Shown in pieces: positions 9,632-22,202 of a stretch of 64,000 nt of DNA. The translations under genes were made by a program, and so were the position numbers. Numbering within the stretch: position 1 is the first letter of the stretch; each line of letters opens with the position of its first letter. The notes under the pieces were generated by a model. That model made no database searches. It saw only the letters and a list, made by a program, of their open reading frames with translations, and was not told the DNA's origin. This stretch comes from Amoebophrya sp. A120 (Eukaryota > Sar > Dinophyceae > Syndiniales > Amoebophryaceae). The stretch lies in assembly GCA_905178155.1 (NCBI GenBank), contig CAJINV010000005.1, positions 3,403,716-3,467,715 of the forward strand. Direction: 5' to 3'.

Positions 9632-12600
9632 TCAATAAGGCATGAATCCAGGTGGCGGATGAGGTGCCGGGCCCCCACTTCCGCCGGGAAACATGTTGTA
9701 GCCATACGGCAACGGCGCACCTGTTGACGAGTACTGCTGGTATTGTTGATTCTCATTCTGATTTATTGCCCCCGCCCGCGGCGCACTGTGTACTACTAGG
9801 TTCGTCCCCTGCTGATAGTGCTGGGGATGATTCGCGTGGTTCGCGTATTGCGGTGTCGTTTGTGTCTGAAAGTCCGGGGTATCGAAGCGGTTGAAGGTCG
9901 CGTTGTTGTGCGCCGGCGCCGTTGTTGTCCCAGCAGGCCCCAGCCCGACGTGAAAGGGGTTTACATTCGTGTTGCTCGCACTGTTGCTGTAAAGCATGTT
10001 TGACGTCGTACTTGCCCCCCCGGCCACCCCCGGCGGCCCTGCACTCGAGGACGACGAACCACCGCCAGGAGCTTGATATTGAAATTGTTGCTGTTGCTGT
10101 TGTGGTTGTCCGCCTGCTGCTCCTCCGCTTCCTGTTGGGACAAAAGAACTCGCAGCACCCGGATTGGCGTTCCACAAGGGTCCGCTGTTCAGCCGTGCGT
10201 TTTGTTCCTCGTGCGCCTCCCTTCTCTTCTCCAGCTCCTTCTCCCGTGCCTCCTCCTCCTTCGCCTTTTTTGCCTCCCGCTTCTTCGCAATCGCCCTTTG
10301 CACGTACGCGTCGTGTTCGCACGCCCTGAATTCCTTGTCCCACTTTTCCTTCATCTTGTGGTAGTGCTCCTGCCCGATGTTTTTGTGCAGCCAGGTCTTC
10401 ACGTAGGCCCCGGGAAGTTCGATGTTCTTCCGTCCCATGTACTCCAGGATCCGCAGACCGACCGGCTTCAATAGCCTCGACATTTCGGACTCGTCGCTGT
10501 CGTACTCGTCGTCCTTTTTCTTCGCGAAGGCCGCACTGCTCGCGCCGGAGCGCTTCCCCCCGCGGCCCTTGCCCTTCTGCGTTATTTGTTCCCGGTCTTT
10601 TTCCTCATGTCTGCGCTGGTTGATTTTGTCCTGCAGTTTTGATTGATCTGTGCCTTTCGGGTCCTGCTTCCGGTGCATGTTTTTTTCCTTCAAAAAGGCG
10701 ATGTATTTCTCCTCTTCCGCGGGCTTGGTAAGTTGCAACGCCTCCCACAGCGGATTTACCAACACCAGTCCCGTTTCTTGCTCCCGCCTCTTCTGGTGCT
10801 TTGTTTTGAACTCTTCCGACCGGTAGCTGGAGATCAAAGCCTGCGTCTCCCCCGTGCTTGTTTCCCCGAAAATAGCTTCTTGCTCGAAAAGCTCGTACGC
10901 CCGGTCGAAGAACCACTGCAGGGTTGGGTGCGTGCGGAGGAGCTCGTGGCACTTCGCGCCGCGCTATCAAGTGTAAAAGTGTCTGGGTCTGGAAGGATGT
11001 GAACTTGTGATGCGCATTTCATAACACAGACAAATCTCTCATGCATCTTTGCAAAAGGTGCCCATATGTTGTCCCCAAAATGGGGGATTTGTCATGCGGA
11101 TTAAGCAATGCGGAAGCTTCTCGAAATCTGTGATGCTAGGGCTTCCATGACAGACATTTTGTGTCATGCAAAAACAGCATGACAAAAATCTGCATTCTTC
11201 CAGACCCAGACATCTTTACATTTGATACGCGCACGCCGTGGGGAAACTTCTCCACCGGCTTCGCGAATTCCTCCTTCAGGTTGTCTCTCGTCACGCACTG
11301 CTTGTAGTAGTTTTTCAGAATCTCCAAAATTTCGTCGTCCGGAATCAAATCCTGCCGGCAATCCACCCATTTCATAAACTCGCCGTCGGGCTTCAAAGGC
11401 TTGATCGCGTGCAGATGCGCTGTGTGCGGGTGGGGTAACGCCTGGGCCTTCACCTCCCGAGAGGCAATGGCGCTCTGCTCTTTCTTCTCGTGCTGTTTTC
11501 GCACGATCTCGGAGAACGTGTCTTGATTTGGCTGCTCGGGGGACGAGCTCGCGCCGGTAGAATTTTTCGGGTTCCTCGCTTGTTGTTGATTTTGATGGCT
11601 TACTGTTCCGGTTGGTACTTGATTAGGATTTTTTGGATTTCCCCTGTCTTTGCTGTTATTTTTCCCTTGATGTTCCTCTTGAGCAGCTGCACGCATCTCC
11701 CTTCGCCTTGCTCTCTTCTGCGCCTTTGTAAGACGCTTTCCCTTCATCTGGCTTGCGTTCATTTCGGCAAGATTATCCACTTGCTGTTGCTTCGTTCCCC
11801 CACCATTAGTTGTACTTTGTGCAGCTGCCTCACCTGAAGATGCTCCGCTCCCGAACGCGTTGTAGATACCCGCGCCGTGAGGTCGTTGTACTTGCTGTTG
11901 CTGCTTGTTTTGTTCTTGCCCGCCCCCCCGAGCAGTAGTAGATGATGTTGCACCAGGTCGTTTATTCATGCGTTTTTTATTTCCATCTCGAGCAAGGTGT
12001 GCAACGGCGTCGTCGTCACTATCATCCTCGTCCCCGAGCAATGCAACTTGGTCGGCCAGTTCGAATTGGTTCTTTCCTAGGTTCGCATCCATTTCGTCCT
12101 CCGACGAATTCGAATTATTGCTGTCATCATCTTGACCATCTTGCTCCCCGTCGCCATCAGCAGCTCTCCTTATCGCAGCCGCGTCCGTCCAACTCTTCCC
12201 CATTGCAGCTAGTGTCTCTCCCTCTTTCCTAAAAGCGGCACTGCTACCAGCACCACGACCACTCTTCTTCTTGATACTATCTCCCTCGAACAACGATCCC
12301 TGCCCCGCTTTGAAAGAGGAGCCGAGAGCTCTCTCTTCTTCCAATAGTTCGTTTTTCATCTGCTCTCTTTCCCGGAACCAGTCGGATTTTTCCTGCTTCC
12401 CCCGTCTTTCCCTTTTCAGCTGCAGCAACGTCTGCTCTTCCATGGTGGAGATTCCCTGTTTGCACTGGATCATCATCGTGTCTAGGTCATCCGTCCGCCC
12501 AATGCCCATGCCCACGTAATCCAGCTCATTCGGGTACTTCGCCTTGTACTCCTGCAAGTCTTCCAGTACTTGCGCCCGTACCCGCGCCGCGCCCTCGTGC

Positions 12601-14210
12601 CAAATCCCGAACTTTGGGTCGCACCGCGGCCCCTTGGGGGCCGGGAGCTGCTCGAGCACGTCCCAGGCAAGGGGCTTGCCCAGGGTCTCCCAGCCGGGAA
12701 AGGTGCCGTGGCGGGAGACGTATTTCGTTTTCCCCGTTTGTCTGTCGGTTTGTTTGATTGCGGTGGTTTTGCCCGAAAACTCTCGGATGTACTGCTCGTC
12801 TGGCGTTGTCACGCTGTTGTAAAGAGTGCGGTGTGGTTGTGGAGCTGGAGGTGCAAGTATTTTACCTTGGTTAGTATTTTTCGTAGGTTGTCCTTGTCCT
12901 CCGATGGGCGGAGGAGGGGGCATCATGTTAAGATTCTTGGCCGCCGCATTTTTTGCAGCACTCGACGAAGAAGTAGAGGACGAGAACAACCCCGAAGCCG
13001 CCGCGGCGCTGCGTGCTTGATCGAGGTACTTCTGGCGATTTATCACCGTCTCGGCCGCCAATTTCGCATTTTTCAATTTTTTCCTCTCGTTGTTGCTCAA
13101 GCCTGGCTGTTGTAATTTCAGATCAATCAACTCTGGCGCAGCGGCGCGCAGGGTCTGCGAGTTCCGGATAGTGCCGTTTACAACTTTCTCTCTTGCTTGC
13201 AGTTGCCGTCGTTGCTCTTCGTCCTTGCGTGTTTTCTCTTCTGCCTTCTGCTGTAATTCCGCATGGCCGTCGCCTCGGACGATGCGCATGCCAAATTCGT
13301 CCTCGACGAGGCTGGATTTGTTTTTGTTCTGTTCCTGTTTCCTCCGTTTTGCAGCTTGATTCATCTGATGATCATATGGCTGGAAGGAAGAACTTGAAGC
13401 CGCAGTCGCGCCGGGAGGTGCACTACCACCGCCATGAGGAGGATATTCTTCCTGCAACCCCTGCAGGTCCGCAAAACCAACTGCAGTTCCAGCCGGCCTC
13501 TTGTTCTTCTGGTTCTGGCTTTGCGCTTGCTTTGCTGATTTTCCATTTTGCGCATTAAGATCTCGACCCCCACTGCCTGCTGTAGTCCCCGCAGCTGCAG
13601 CTCCCGCGGCCGCGCCTCGCCCTCGGTTTCGCTGCGAGTTCGCTTGAAAAGCGTTTCTTAAGTTGCTTGACGAGGAAGCGGCTTGTTGCTGCTCGCCCCC
13701 CTGCTGCCCCTGCATCGCTCCTGTCGGCACAAACCCACTGACCGGGGTCTGCGGTACCGGGAACCCGGCGGGAAGGTTTCGTTGTGACCCGAGGTTCTTC
13801 TGGATTTGCGTCATGTTCATGCGGAGATTTTGCTCTGTACTCCGCTGGGTCGGGATGTTTGTGAGATTCGGGTTGTTGCGCTGATTGTTCTCGTAGTTTT
13901 GTTGCAGCTGGCGCTGGCTGTACAGAATTTGGTGATCATAACCTCCTCCTGCTCCCGCTGTCGTATTAGGATTGTTCATGTTTACCTGCTGGTGCTGTTG
14001 GATCCCAATTTGTTGGTGCAGCTGATTCGTCATGGCAATGGTGTTGTTCACCTGCTGCTGCATCTGCAGCCACGCACCGTACAGCTCCTGCTGCGTGGGC
14101 TGTCTGCTCGGGTCCAGAATCACAGGCTGCGGGGGCATTGGCATGGTGGGCGGCGGGAAGTTCGGGCTGTTTCCCTTCCCGGGTTGCTGTTGATTGTTGA
14201 AGGGAAACAT
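9632..14210 (-). CDS. Large Gln-rich protein of about 1436 aa, function unknown
   Basis: The first ATG of the frame is at 14210. Exon 1 (14210-11228) and exon 2 (10959-9632) join in frame once the introner-like element at 10965-11227 and one copy of its CGCGC repeat are removed, linking FPHGVR to GAKCHELL. The N-terminal 250 residues are Gln/Asn/Pro-rich. The middle has charged helical stretches (KLKNAKLAAETVINRQKYLDQ) and a conserved-looking block with SRHGTFPGWETLGKPLAWDV. The C-terminal half is basic and helical (REAKKAKEEEAREKELEKRR) before a Gly/Gln tail ending in proline-rich sequence. The composition suggests an RNA-associated or scaffold protein of condensates, but no catalytic domain is visible and I do not recognise a family. 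Confidence 0.75.
10965..11227 (-). mobile_element. Introner-like element, family B (263 bp)
   Basis: Inverted ends carry TGTCTGGGTCTGGAAG behind TATCAAGTGTAAAAG on the left and TATCAAATGTAAAGA on the right. The flanking CGCGC repeat is perfect. Its interior matches the elements at 56780 and 62272 in reverse complement, so it sits in the opposite orientation to them. Confidence 0.9.
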
Positions 14211-15104
14211 GTTTTTTTTTGACAATGGGACAGGTTTCTAAATATTTCTGGTTGCGTGGAGGCGGGTCGGGAAACAAGACAAAGACTACAACATACAATG
14301 AGTAGAAATCAAACGGTTGGATGTGAAGCGAAGGGGTGGTACGTAAATTCAAAAAAACAAAAAATCTTTCTAAAAACAAAAGCGAACTTTCGAAAATTCA
14401 AACCCTGATGCGAGAAAGGCAATAAATCGGCGACCTAGATGAAGAAGTCTTCGAAGACATCAACATATAAATCTAGCGTATAAAAGATAAAGAGGCACCG
14501 GGGGAGACTTGCGACATAGGGATCAACTTCTCGACCAATTATACGACAAGTTGCATTAATTGCGTGACGGTGAAGGAACTGAGTTAGTACTATTGCCACG
14601 CTCGATCCAGAACCACGAGCTGGAGATAGCGTCGCAAGGACGATGATCTGTCTCAGTTGGTAGATCGGTTGAACACCAGATCGAGTAGCCGTGCGGGAGC
14701 AATAGCGCTCTTGGTGCAGCATCACACAAAATCGTTCGTGTGTGTGCTCTTCGTGAAGGACTTGAAAATTCCAATCTGATAAATATAAGCAATAAATTAG
14801 TTAAAACTTCTTGTCCTCTACTGGGTCAGAGAAGTTGTTGCGTTGCGTTTAGTGTACTCGGAAACCTCCAGTTCTTTGGCCTCAAACAACATCTTGGATG
14901 CGTGGGTGCAGCTGGTGGTGCACGTGGGTCGCACATCATCGCAAATAATCAGATAATTTCATTTCAAACTTCAGCGGCAAATAATGGACATTTTTATGGT
15001 GACACTTTTTCGACGAGGAAAGGCATTTATTTCGTGTTTTTTTACCAAGTGTTGAAATGAAACTATTGAATCTGCCGCCGACGTCCTGTCGCACGCCCAC
15101 CTGC
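14211..15104. other. Intergenic region
   Basis: About 890 bp between OLA1 and the Gln-rich gene. AT-rich, with poly-A and poly-T runs; only short frames without recognisable protein character. The promoter of the Gln-rich gene should lie in its left part, but no motif is evident. Confidence 0.4.
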
Positions 15105-17212
15105 TTACTTCTTCGCGTTGTGCATGATGTGAAGGATGTCACCGTCTTTGACCACGTACTGCTTTCCCTCCATCTTGTACTTACCAGCCGCTTTCACACC
15201 CGCCATAGACGCCTTTCGGCCCTCCTCCTGGCTTGCAAGGAAATCGTCGTACGTGCAAGTCTCCGCCTTGATAAAGCACCGCTCCATATCGGTATGGATC
15301 GCGCCGGCGCAGTTCGGGGCGGTCGCGCCCTTGTAAACCTGATAGATAAAAAATAATGTAAATGAAGTAAAACACGATCACAGTTTTTACTCTGCAAAGG
15401 AAAAGGGCGATATTATGGCGCACGACGTACAAGAACTCCTATCAGCATTTCTTGCGCATGATCTTCACGACAAAGAGGACGACTCTTGGTACCGTCCATG
15501 CCCGCACTTCGTCTTCGCCACAGGTGAAAAAGTACATCAAGTTCAGCTCTGAGTAACCGGTTTTGATAATCTTGTCCAGTTGGGAGTCCGTGTTCCCCTC
15601 TTCAGCCTTCAGGGCGGCAAGAGTTTCCGGGTTGTCTTTGGCATCGAAGAGCTGCTGTTCGAAGTCGACAGAAATCGGAATCATGGTACCCCCGCCGTGC
15701 TCGTTAATCCAGTTAAACACTTTTGGGAGCCTGTTTTGATATTCAAAGGCAGTTCTTTCTGTGTGTCTTACATTGTTAGTTTCTCATGCAAAGTGCTTTT
15801 TGAAATGCAATGTAGAAGTGGGATGCCCGTAACGCACTCGCACACGACACCTCCACATAAAATACAGGCCGTATTCTTATTCAGTAAGACTAGACAACGG
15901 AACTGAAGACAGTATCATGGATCATCTTTTAATACCACTTGCTCTTCTTGGTCTTGTAGCCCTTTTCACTCAGGTTCAAAAGGTAGACCACCGGCTTGGT
16001 TGTGATTAGGGTCGGCAAAAATTCGTTGATTTTTTCCACTTCATACGGCGTCCAGGTTTGCTTGGAAAGCAACATGTTCTTCTGCAAGTAGTCTTTCACT
16101 TTGTCCATGCAAGCGGTCCACTCCTCTGGAATCTTCTTTTGGGCCCGCTTCTGGGCAACGACGTAGGCGTCGATAATGCGGTCGTAGGTGCTGATAGAGA
16201 TTCGGAGTTGTTCAATTTGAATTTTCATTCGTTTGAAGACCATGCATGAAAAGCGCTTTGCATCATATCTTCAGTGACATCTGACATTCGTCGTGTAGTT
16301 TGTGAAGATGCGTAGTAAACAACCTATTGAACAACTACAAGCCAAACTCTGCGATGCAAGAAAGCCAAAAGATTATTATACGCCAAGTCCTTTTGGCACA
16401 ATTCGAAAGTGATGGTTTCGAGATCCCGGACGGGGTCAACGCTGTCATCGACGTGGGTCACATCGGGATCCTCAAAAAGTCGGATCATGTGGTAGATACC
16501 TGGGAGTGTGTATTGCTGAAAATACGTAATATCGCAATTGCAGTTTACTCAAGGCGAAAGTGAATGTGATTCTACTTAGTGGTCTTCGTCTTACAACTGA
16601 GTATGCCATGCATGATAGAAAAGCATAGTCCAGATTCGGAGGTAGGCGCATGATAAAAATTAACGCATCAATACCATCCACCGCCTGGATGTGTGATAAG
16701 AAATCGTTCCCGAGCCCTGCACCCTCGTGTGCCCCTCTGACCAAGCCAGCGATGTCGGTGATATTCAGGTACGCTGGGACAATGGATTTCGGCTTCCACA
16801 TGTCAACGAGCTTCTCGAATCTGCGTTGAGGGTGACAGAAATGTTAGTTTGTTTTGCATATGACGAGATGCATTTTTTTATCTACTTCATGCTGGAAATC
16901 ACAGACACTATGCAAGAACTTTTGGTCATCCTCATCTCCCACAACGTGATCCACTGCCTCGTCCGCAGCACGACTTATCGTATTAAAAAGCACTTACCTT
17001 GGGTCCGGCACCTTACACCTGCCTTCGTTCGGCTTGATGGTGCAAAAGGGAAAGTTTGCTGCTTCCGCCGCTTGTTTGGTGAGAAGGTTGAAAAAGGAGG
17101 ACTTTCCCACGTTCGGCAAGCCAACAATACCCATCTTCAGATTCGCCTTCGTGCGCCCGAACCGCAGTTCGACGGAGTACGCCGGCTTCTCATCCTTCTT
17201 CTTGGGCGCCAT
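15105..17212 (-). CDS. OLA1: Obg-like ATPase 1 (YchF/OLA1 family), 418 aa
   Basis: Six exons (17212-16998, 16820-16675, 16499-16382, 16241-15936, 15730-15493, 15338-15105) give 418 residues, close to the 396 of animal OLA1. Motifs in order are the P-loop [14 protein letters not shown], the switch region [32 protein letters not shown], the NLSEK motif that replaces the usual NKxD and favours ATP over GTP, and a C-terminal TGS domain ([18 protein letters not shown]). OLA1 is a cytosolic ATPase linked to ribosomes and stress responses. Four introns are GT-AG. The third, 16242-16381, starts GT but has no AG acceptor that keeps the frame; the best join leaves AT at its 3' end. No introner-like element is present. 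Confidence 0.93.
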
Positions 17213-18068
17213 GCTGTTGCGGTTCGTTTAGAATTTCTACGTAAAAAAGTTCAGATGTTGCTAGGAAAAGTTGAAACTCTAAAAATTAGGTGTTGTCTTA
17301 CGCAGCTGAAAACATGCGCCACAAGTAATAGGAACTGGAAATAAAAAAGTTGTCGCTGGTTCCCTGATAAGTCGTGGGGTGAAGGTAAGTAAGTGAAGTT
17401 GCCTTTGTGCGAAACATTTCCATCAAATAAAGTGAAAGAACTCGTCAAGAACATGAAATTAGATCCCTCGTAGTAGTAAGGCACAGCGCGTGGTAAGAAG
17501 TATGACATCTTCAAATGAGGAAGATCATGTTTTTTTTGGTTCCAGGAAATTATGATGTCGACGAGGTTGTTGTACCACGACCGGCTTCAGATCCTTTTTT
17601 CTAGAGCTTCAAGGTCAGAAGGAGATCCAAGCTGCAGTAGGTGCGACAAAAGTACTTTTCAAACAACGAGATCTTCATGATCGAATCATTATCGTATAGT
17701 ACTTCTGTTCTGAGTCGCCCTGCTGTATGCAAGGCTTTCCTGCTATAGAAGTTTCGACACATGAGCGAACATCGATCATTCCCCGTAAAAAGGAGGCAAG
17801 CAGCTGCACGTCCGCTAGGCACTTCCACCACAATCCGCAGTGGCCTGGCATTCCTTTATTGCGATGCTTTGATGATAGTAGTCATCAAATACGAACAGTC
17901 AGCGTCAGCTGCATCAAACAGCGATTTTTTTTTTGCAAGCGAAAGCTAGAGCAAGGCCATGTCAGGTCTCAATCCTTGGTGCAAGACAAAGCTGTTGTCA
18001 TGCAGCGAGGAGAGAACAAAGGAGGTCGATGTCTCGAGAGAGAAGCATCAGCACACCTCATCACAACT
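17213..18068. other. Intergenic region
   Basis: About 850 bp upstream of OLA1 and downstream of the L1-domain gene. Only short unsupported frames; no repeats or RNA gene recognised. Confidence 0.4.
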
Positions 18069-19579
18069 TTAGGCACTCGCTTTCTTCATAGCCATATTTT
18101 TTCTCTTCTTCAGTAGTGGCATGCTTTCCTTCTCAGCCGACTTTTTTCCGCCTTTTCTTCCAGCTGCCTTCTTTTCCATCTCTGCTGCAATGGTCTCCTT
18201 CTCCTCATCACTTGACTCCGCCGCTGTTGTGGCTGACGTTCTTGTTCTCTTGTTGCTCTTCTCACCAGCAGTTCCGCTCTTCGCGAATTCCTTTCCGACG
18301 ACCACAAACTCGTCCTCCTTCAATTCCCTTTCGTAAACCGGAAGGGAAATGCAGTCCGTCGCGGAAACGCAGGCGGACTTGACAGAAAGGTTAAACTTCT
18401 TCAAGTATGGTTGAGCCGCCTTGATCACCTGTCGTGTTTTGCATTTTTTTTTGATACAATTACAACGCGTAGATAAATTCCAGGAGAAGAAGTAGCACCA
18501 TCGGAGATCAATTGAGCACTACGTATGGTGTGCATAGGAATCGGGCGATCAAGATCATAGTCAAACAAGAAACAAACATCAATACCGCATTGCAATTCTC
18601 CGCTAGTTCTTCCGCCTTCATGTTACACCTTCCAATCTTTATTGCCATGTCCGGCCCGTTGGGAATGTTCAAAGTCGTGCAATTAAGCGCCTCCTTAATT
18701 CCCCCAACCGGGTCCTTCTTTTCGATCACCACCGGCCACGGCTTTTTGTTCGCGTGCTTGTAGAATGTTTTGCCGAGCTCTCTCGGCATGATCTCAATAA
18801 TCGACTTGTCGCAGAGGAAGAGGTCGTAGCTGCGCGCCAGCTCGCGCTTGTCCTGGAACTGCTTGAATTCCTTCTTCAACTTATCGACAGAAATCACTTT
18901 CTTCACCTGGGATTTTTGAGTGGGTTTTGTGTGCATGATGGGACGAGCACATGAATTGGTGTAACTGGAAAAGTACAGCTACAGGATGCGCTTTTCGATG
19001 TCTTGCTCTTTTCATGCGTGTCGTAGCAATACAAGAGGAACTACCATACCTTGTGATGCAAAACAAATATAAGGAAGAACAAACAATAAACAAATACCGC
19101 CTCGACGTTCTCTTCTTTGATCATGTTCTTCCACAATTTTCGCTTTTTTTCGTGAAATTTCTTCTCCCGATCTTCCAAGTCGTCCCGCACGAAAACGCAA
19201 ACATCGGAGGATGTATAGCTGTTTTGATAATTTCAAAAGTTTTGCGAAATTTATCATGCGATGAACTGTACGAAACAAAACATGGCTCTGGCAAATGTAA
19301 CGCTACTCAGTACAACATCATACAAATTCACGGTATCAGTATGGGGTCATCAAAATCTGTCATGCAAAATCAAAAGGCAAATTACAATGGGTGCGGCAGC
19401 GTGATCCTTTGTGGTTTGTGCACCGCCTTGGCTGGTATTTCCGTCAGGGAGAATTTCAGCAAAGCCGTCTCGGTATTCTCGTCGAAGAGCTGGTTTTTAT
19501 TCTGCTCTTGATTCCTCTGCTTCACAAACTCCAACAGGCCCTTGCAGGCGCCAGTGACAACCGCCTGGTCGACTTTCAT
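18069..19579 (-). CDS. Ribosomal L1 domain-containing protein (RSL1D1/UTP30-like), 331 aa
   Basis: Four exons (19579-19386, 19218-19098, 18906-18586, 18428-18069) joined by three clean GT-AG introns give 331 residues. The middle matches the uL1 fold of nucleolar RSL1D1/Utp30 proteins: a KITLPH-like segment (RITLPHPFYTSSDVCVFVRD), KKVISVDKLKKEFKQF, DLFLCDKSIIEIMPRELGK and a late strand with GRCNMKAEELAENCNAV. The C-terminal tail is lysine-rich (KKAAGRKGGKKSAEKES), as is common in nucleolar members, and would serve as a nuclear or nucleolar signal. Family members associate with pre-60S or pre-40S particles in ribosome assembly. Its fit with TSR2 and SpoU in this window is likely coincidental. 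Confidence 0.85.
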
Positions 19580-20489
19580 TTTTAGATATTAGCCTAGAAA
19601 AAAAGGAAGTGAGGAATTAAATTTGCAGTGAAAGTAGGCGAAGACGAAATTGTCGTGATGTCGTGTGGGAAATCAAGGAAAGCGTGAAAACGAGTTCTGC
19701 ATTAGACTTGGGATATTAGAGACTCGATCTCTGAAGTAATGCACACTGTTAGCGTATCAGAAAGTGCACTAAAAAGTACTAGAACTCGATGAATAGTCTG
19801 TGCCTGGTAGAAAGATGCAGATTTATGTGCGATCACAGTTCTTGTTGCTACAGAAATATGACCACTTAGAAGACGACAGAAGCAGCATTTATCTTGCAGC
19901 TCTCGTCGCGAGTCGAGCGAGCACAGGTGATCCCAAAACTTACTTTCTTGTTGAACCATTCTATGGACCATGCAATCGGTGTTGTCATCGTGAGCTTCGT
20001 GATCCTGATCTCGTGTAAAACATTCTTGTGATCCTTTTTTCGTCGGTGGCAGTACGTGCTTCACGATCCTCGGGAAAATCCTGGCATTTCCTATAAGGGA
20101 TTGATCTTCCGAACTCGAGGCTTAGTAAGTCAGATCTTTGCAGATCTTCTTCTTCATGATAATCCGACATTTTATTCATGATCGTTTTTTCTTGCTGATA
20201 TCTACCTTCTTCACTTAGCAAAGATTCCTGCGAAATCAGCGGTCTATGTGACAGGTTACCGCCCACCGCCTGCGGGGGCTGTTGTAACTACGTAACTACT
20301 TTTTGTGGTACGACGTGGAGGTCCAGCCCATCGCGTGGTGGTGAATGAAACTTATTCGCCTCGTTTGCCCCTTGCCAGTGCGGTAACGAAAGCAAATGCA
20401 AATACTTACATGATGACAAGAGATGGTTTTATTTACTTCTTCTCCGATTTTCAAGATGATTGAATTTGAAGGTGAAACAACTGTACTAT
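19580..20489. other. Intergenic region
   Basis: About 900 bp with no supported gene. A minus-strand frame of 120 codons at 19702-20064 has no recognisable features or conserved motif and is left out. Confidence 0.4.
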
Positions 20490-22202
20490 TCAGAGGTCAT
20501 CATGCGAGTTACTACTCGTTCTGCGCTGCCCCTGCTTCTTTACATTTTCGCAAATTTCCTGAAATTCGATTGCCTCCTCTACATACTCCTTCAGCAAAAC
20601 TAACTGCTTCTTCCTCGACGACACTCCGGGGAGCATTGCCGTCTCAATCGTGGCGCTCTTATTTTTACTCTTATCAGCATCTTCACTTTTCCTATCATTT
20701 TCCTGTCGGCTTTGCGTGATGATCACTTTCCCGGGCGGAAACGTGTTTCGCAAAATCTCCTTCTCCTCGTGAAATGACTCAGGTAAGAGCATCGTTGATC
20801 CCTTCCGGTCCGGATGGATGGAGACGAGGAAGAAGAAGTAGAAAGTCGGGCTTTTCGGATCCAGTTTCTCTATATTTTTCTTCGCGCTTTCCATACTCTT
20901 CGCCAACTGTGCCGTCCCCTCGTCGTGCAAGATTTTCTGCAGCGTCGCGGTATCCAGAAATTCCGCGACTCCGATGTGCACGTTGCAACTCCCCGCAGTG
21001 AAGAGCTTCGCGTCTTTTTCGAGGAGTTTGTCAAAGGAGAGAGCGGCTAATTCTGCGTCTTTCGCGGTTGCCATTTCTAGCCACATTTTGTTCTGGTTGT
21101 TCGGGGAAAGGCTCAGGAAGGCGTTGATAACACTCACCGTCTTCCGGTCGACATCCGTTGTGGTAGGAGAGGTCAAGTTCACCGTGTCAGAAAGAATAGC
21201 GTAAAGAATCAAGCGGAGAATGGTTTTCGGGATGAGGCTTAGCAGGTCCTTTGTGCGCTCCTTCTGCATGATGATGTTTTCATCTTCACCGACCTGGTGC
21301 TGCTGCTGCGCTACTGATGGCGAGGACGCAGCGGCTGCACTATCGGAGTTCTCTTCTGCTGGATTTGTCTTCGCAGCTGCTCCAGCTGCAACAGCACCAG
21401 CAGCCTCCTGTTCCTTCTTTAAAACCGCTTCTAAGTACGTCGTGTTCATTTTCTGAAAAAGCAACGTCGCCGTGGAGCCCACTTGCATGTACTCGACCAT
21501 GTTGGATGCAATTGCTGCGCTGCTGTCGATTTTGTGGTGGTCAAAAATTGCAACGACGTCGGCCAGTCCCTGCTGCACTGCCACCGGTCGCTGCTTCTCC
21601 TCATTATGGTCTACCAGGACGACGCAGGGTTTCGTTCTGGGTTTAGTTCCCTCAGCTGTACGTTTTGCCACTTCGTCCGAAATGGCAGCAGGCGCGGCCG
21701 TGATGAACGCCAGTGCCAGTGGTTCAGCTCCGGTTGATCCACTTACTATTTTTCCCGCGTCGGTTGCGTTTGCCTGCTTCGAAGCTGCGTGCGCGTCTGC
21801 CAAAACCAGCTGAACGTCTTTGCCCAAGTCTTTTTCCGATGCCGGTAACGTCGCTACACCATTGTACATCCAGGCTGCGACCACAGCGGACGCGACCGTG
21901 TCCACGTCCGGTGCTTGGTGGCCGACAAAGAAACAGCCGGTGAGGGATTTGTTTTTTTCCTTTTCCCGTGCGGCGCGAAGCTCCGTCTGGAGCTGGTTTA
22001 GTTGGGTGGCACGGGCCGGTGTTGTACTAGCGGAGATTGAGGATGTGCTGCAAAGTAGATGAAGTGTCGTGACGAGCAATGCAGTCGTGTTACGCTGCAG
22101 TTTTGCGAGAGTTGGGGAAGGTGTCGTGCCAGCAATCATTGCCCTACCCGCCTCGGAAGCAGGCGGTAGACGACGACCTCTGGGTGGGAGATGCTGATCC
22201 AT
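20490..22202 (-). CDS. Family II (Mn-dependent) inorganic pyrophosphatase, DHH/DHHA2, 570 aa
   Basis: A single-exon gene starting at the ATG at 22202. Signature motifs of family II pyrophosphatase are present: GHQAPDVDTV, with the His and two Asp metal ligands, near residue 95; VDHNE near 198; FDHHKID near 218 with the DHH motif; ILSDTVNLTSPTTTDVD near 345; and SRKKQ near 535, which binds the substrate phosphate in the DHHA2 domain. It hydrolyses pyrophosphate to phosphate. The protein is much longer than the 310-residue bacterial form because of an N-terminal extension with a hydrophobic stretch (TTALLVTTLHLLCST), possibly a targeting peptide, and of Ala/Ser-rich insertions around residues 255-305. 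Family II enzymes are uncommon in eukaryotes outside some protists. Confidence 0.9.
   Translation of the reverse strand: MDQHLPPRGRRLPPASEAGRAMIAGTTPSPTLAKLQRNTTALLVTTLHLLCSTSSISASTTPARATQLNQLQTELRAAREKEKNKSLTGCFFVGHQAPDVDTVASAVVAAWMYNGVATLPASEKDLGKDVQLVLADAHAASKQANATDAGKIVSGSTGAEPLALAFITAAPAAISDEVAKRTAEGTKPRTKPCVVLVDHNEEKQRPVAVQQGLADVVAIFDHHKIDSSAAIASNMVEYMQVGSTATLLFQKMNTTYLEAVLKKEQEAAGAVAAGAAAKTNPAEENSDSAAAASSPSVAQQQHQVGEDENIIMQKERTKDLLSLIPKTILRLILYAILSDTVNLTSPTTTDVDRKTVSVINAFLSLSPNNQNKMWLEMATAKDAELAALSFDKLLEKDAKLFTAGSCNVHIGVAEFLDTATLQKILHDEGTAQLAKSMESAKKNIEKLDPKSPTFYFFFLVSIHPDRKGSTMLLPESFHEEKEILRNTFPPGKVIITQSRQENDRKSEDADKSKNKSATIETAMLPGVSSRKKQLVLLKEYVEEAIEFQEICENVKKQGQRRTSSNSHDDL

Noticed and set aside
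9632-14210. Two separate Gln-rich genes split near 11.1 kb
   Set aside because: The split coincides with a family B element flanked by perfect CGCGC repeats, and the frame is restored on removal.
19702-20064. 120-codon minus-strand frame between the L1-domain gene and the pyrophosphatase
   Set aside because: No motif, no splice partner and a composition like the surrounding non-coding DNA.
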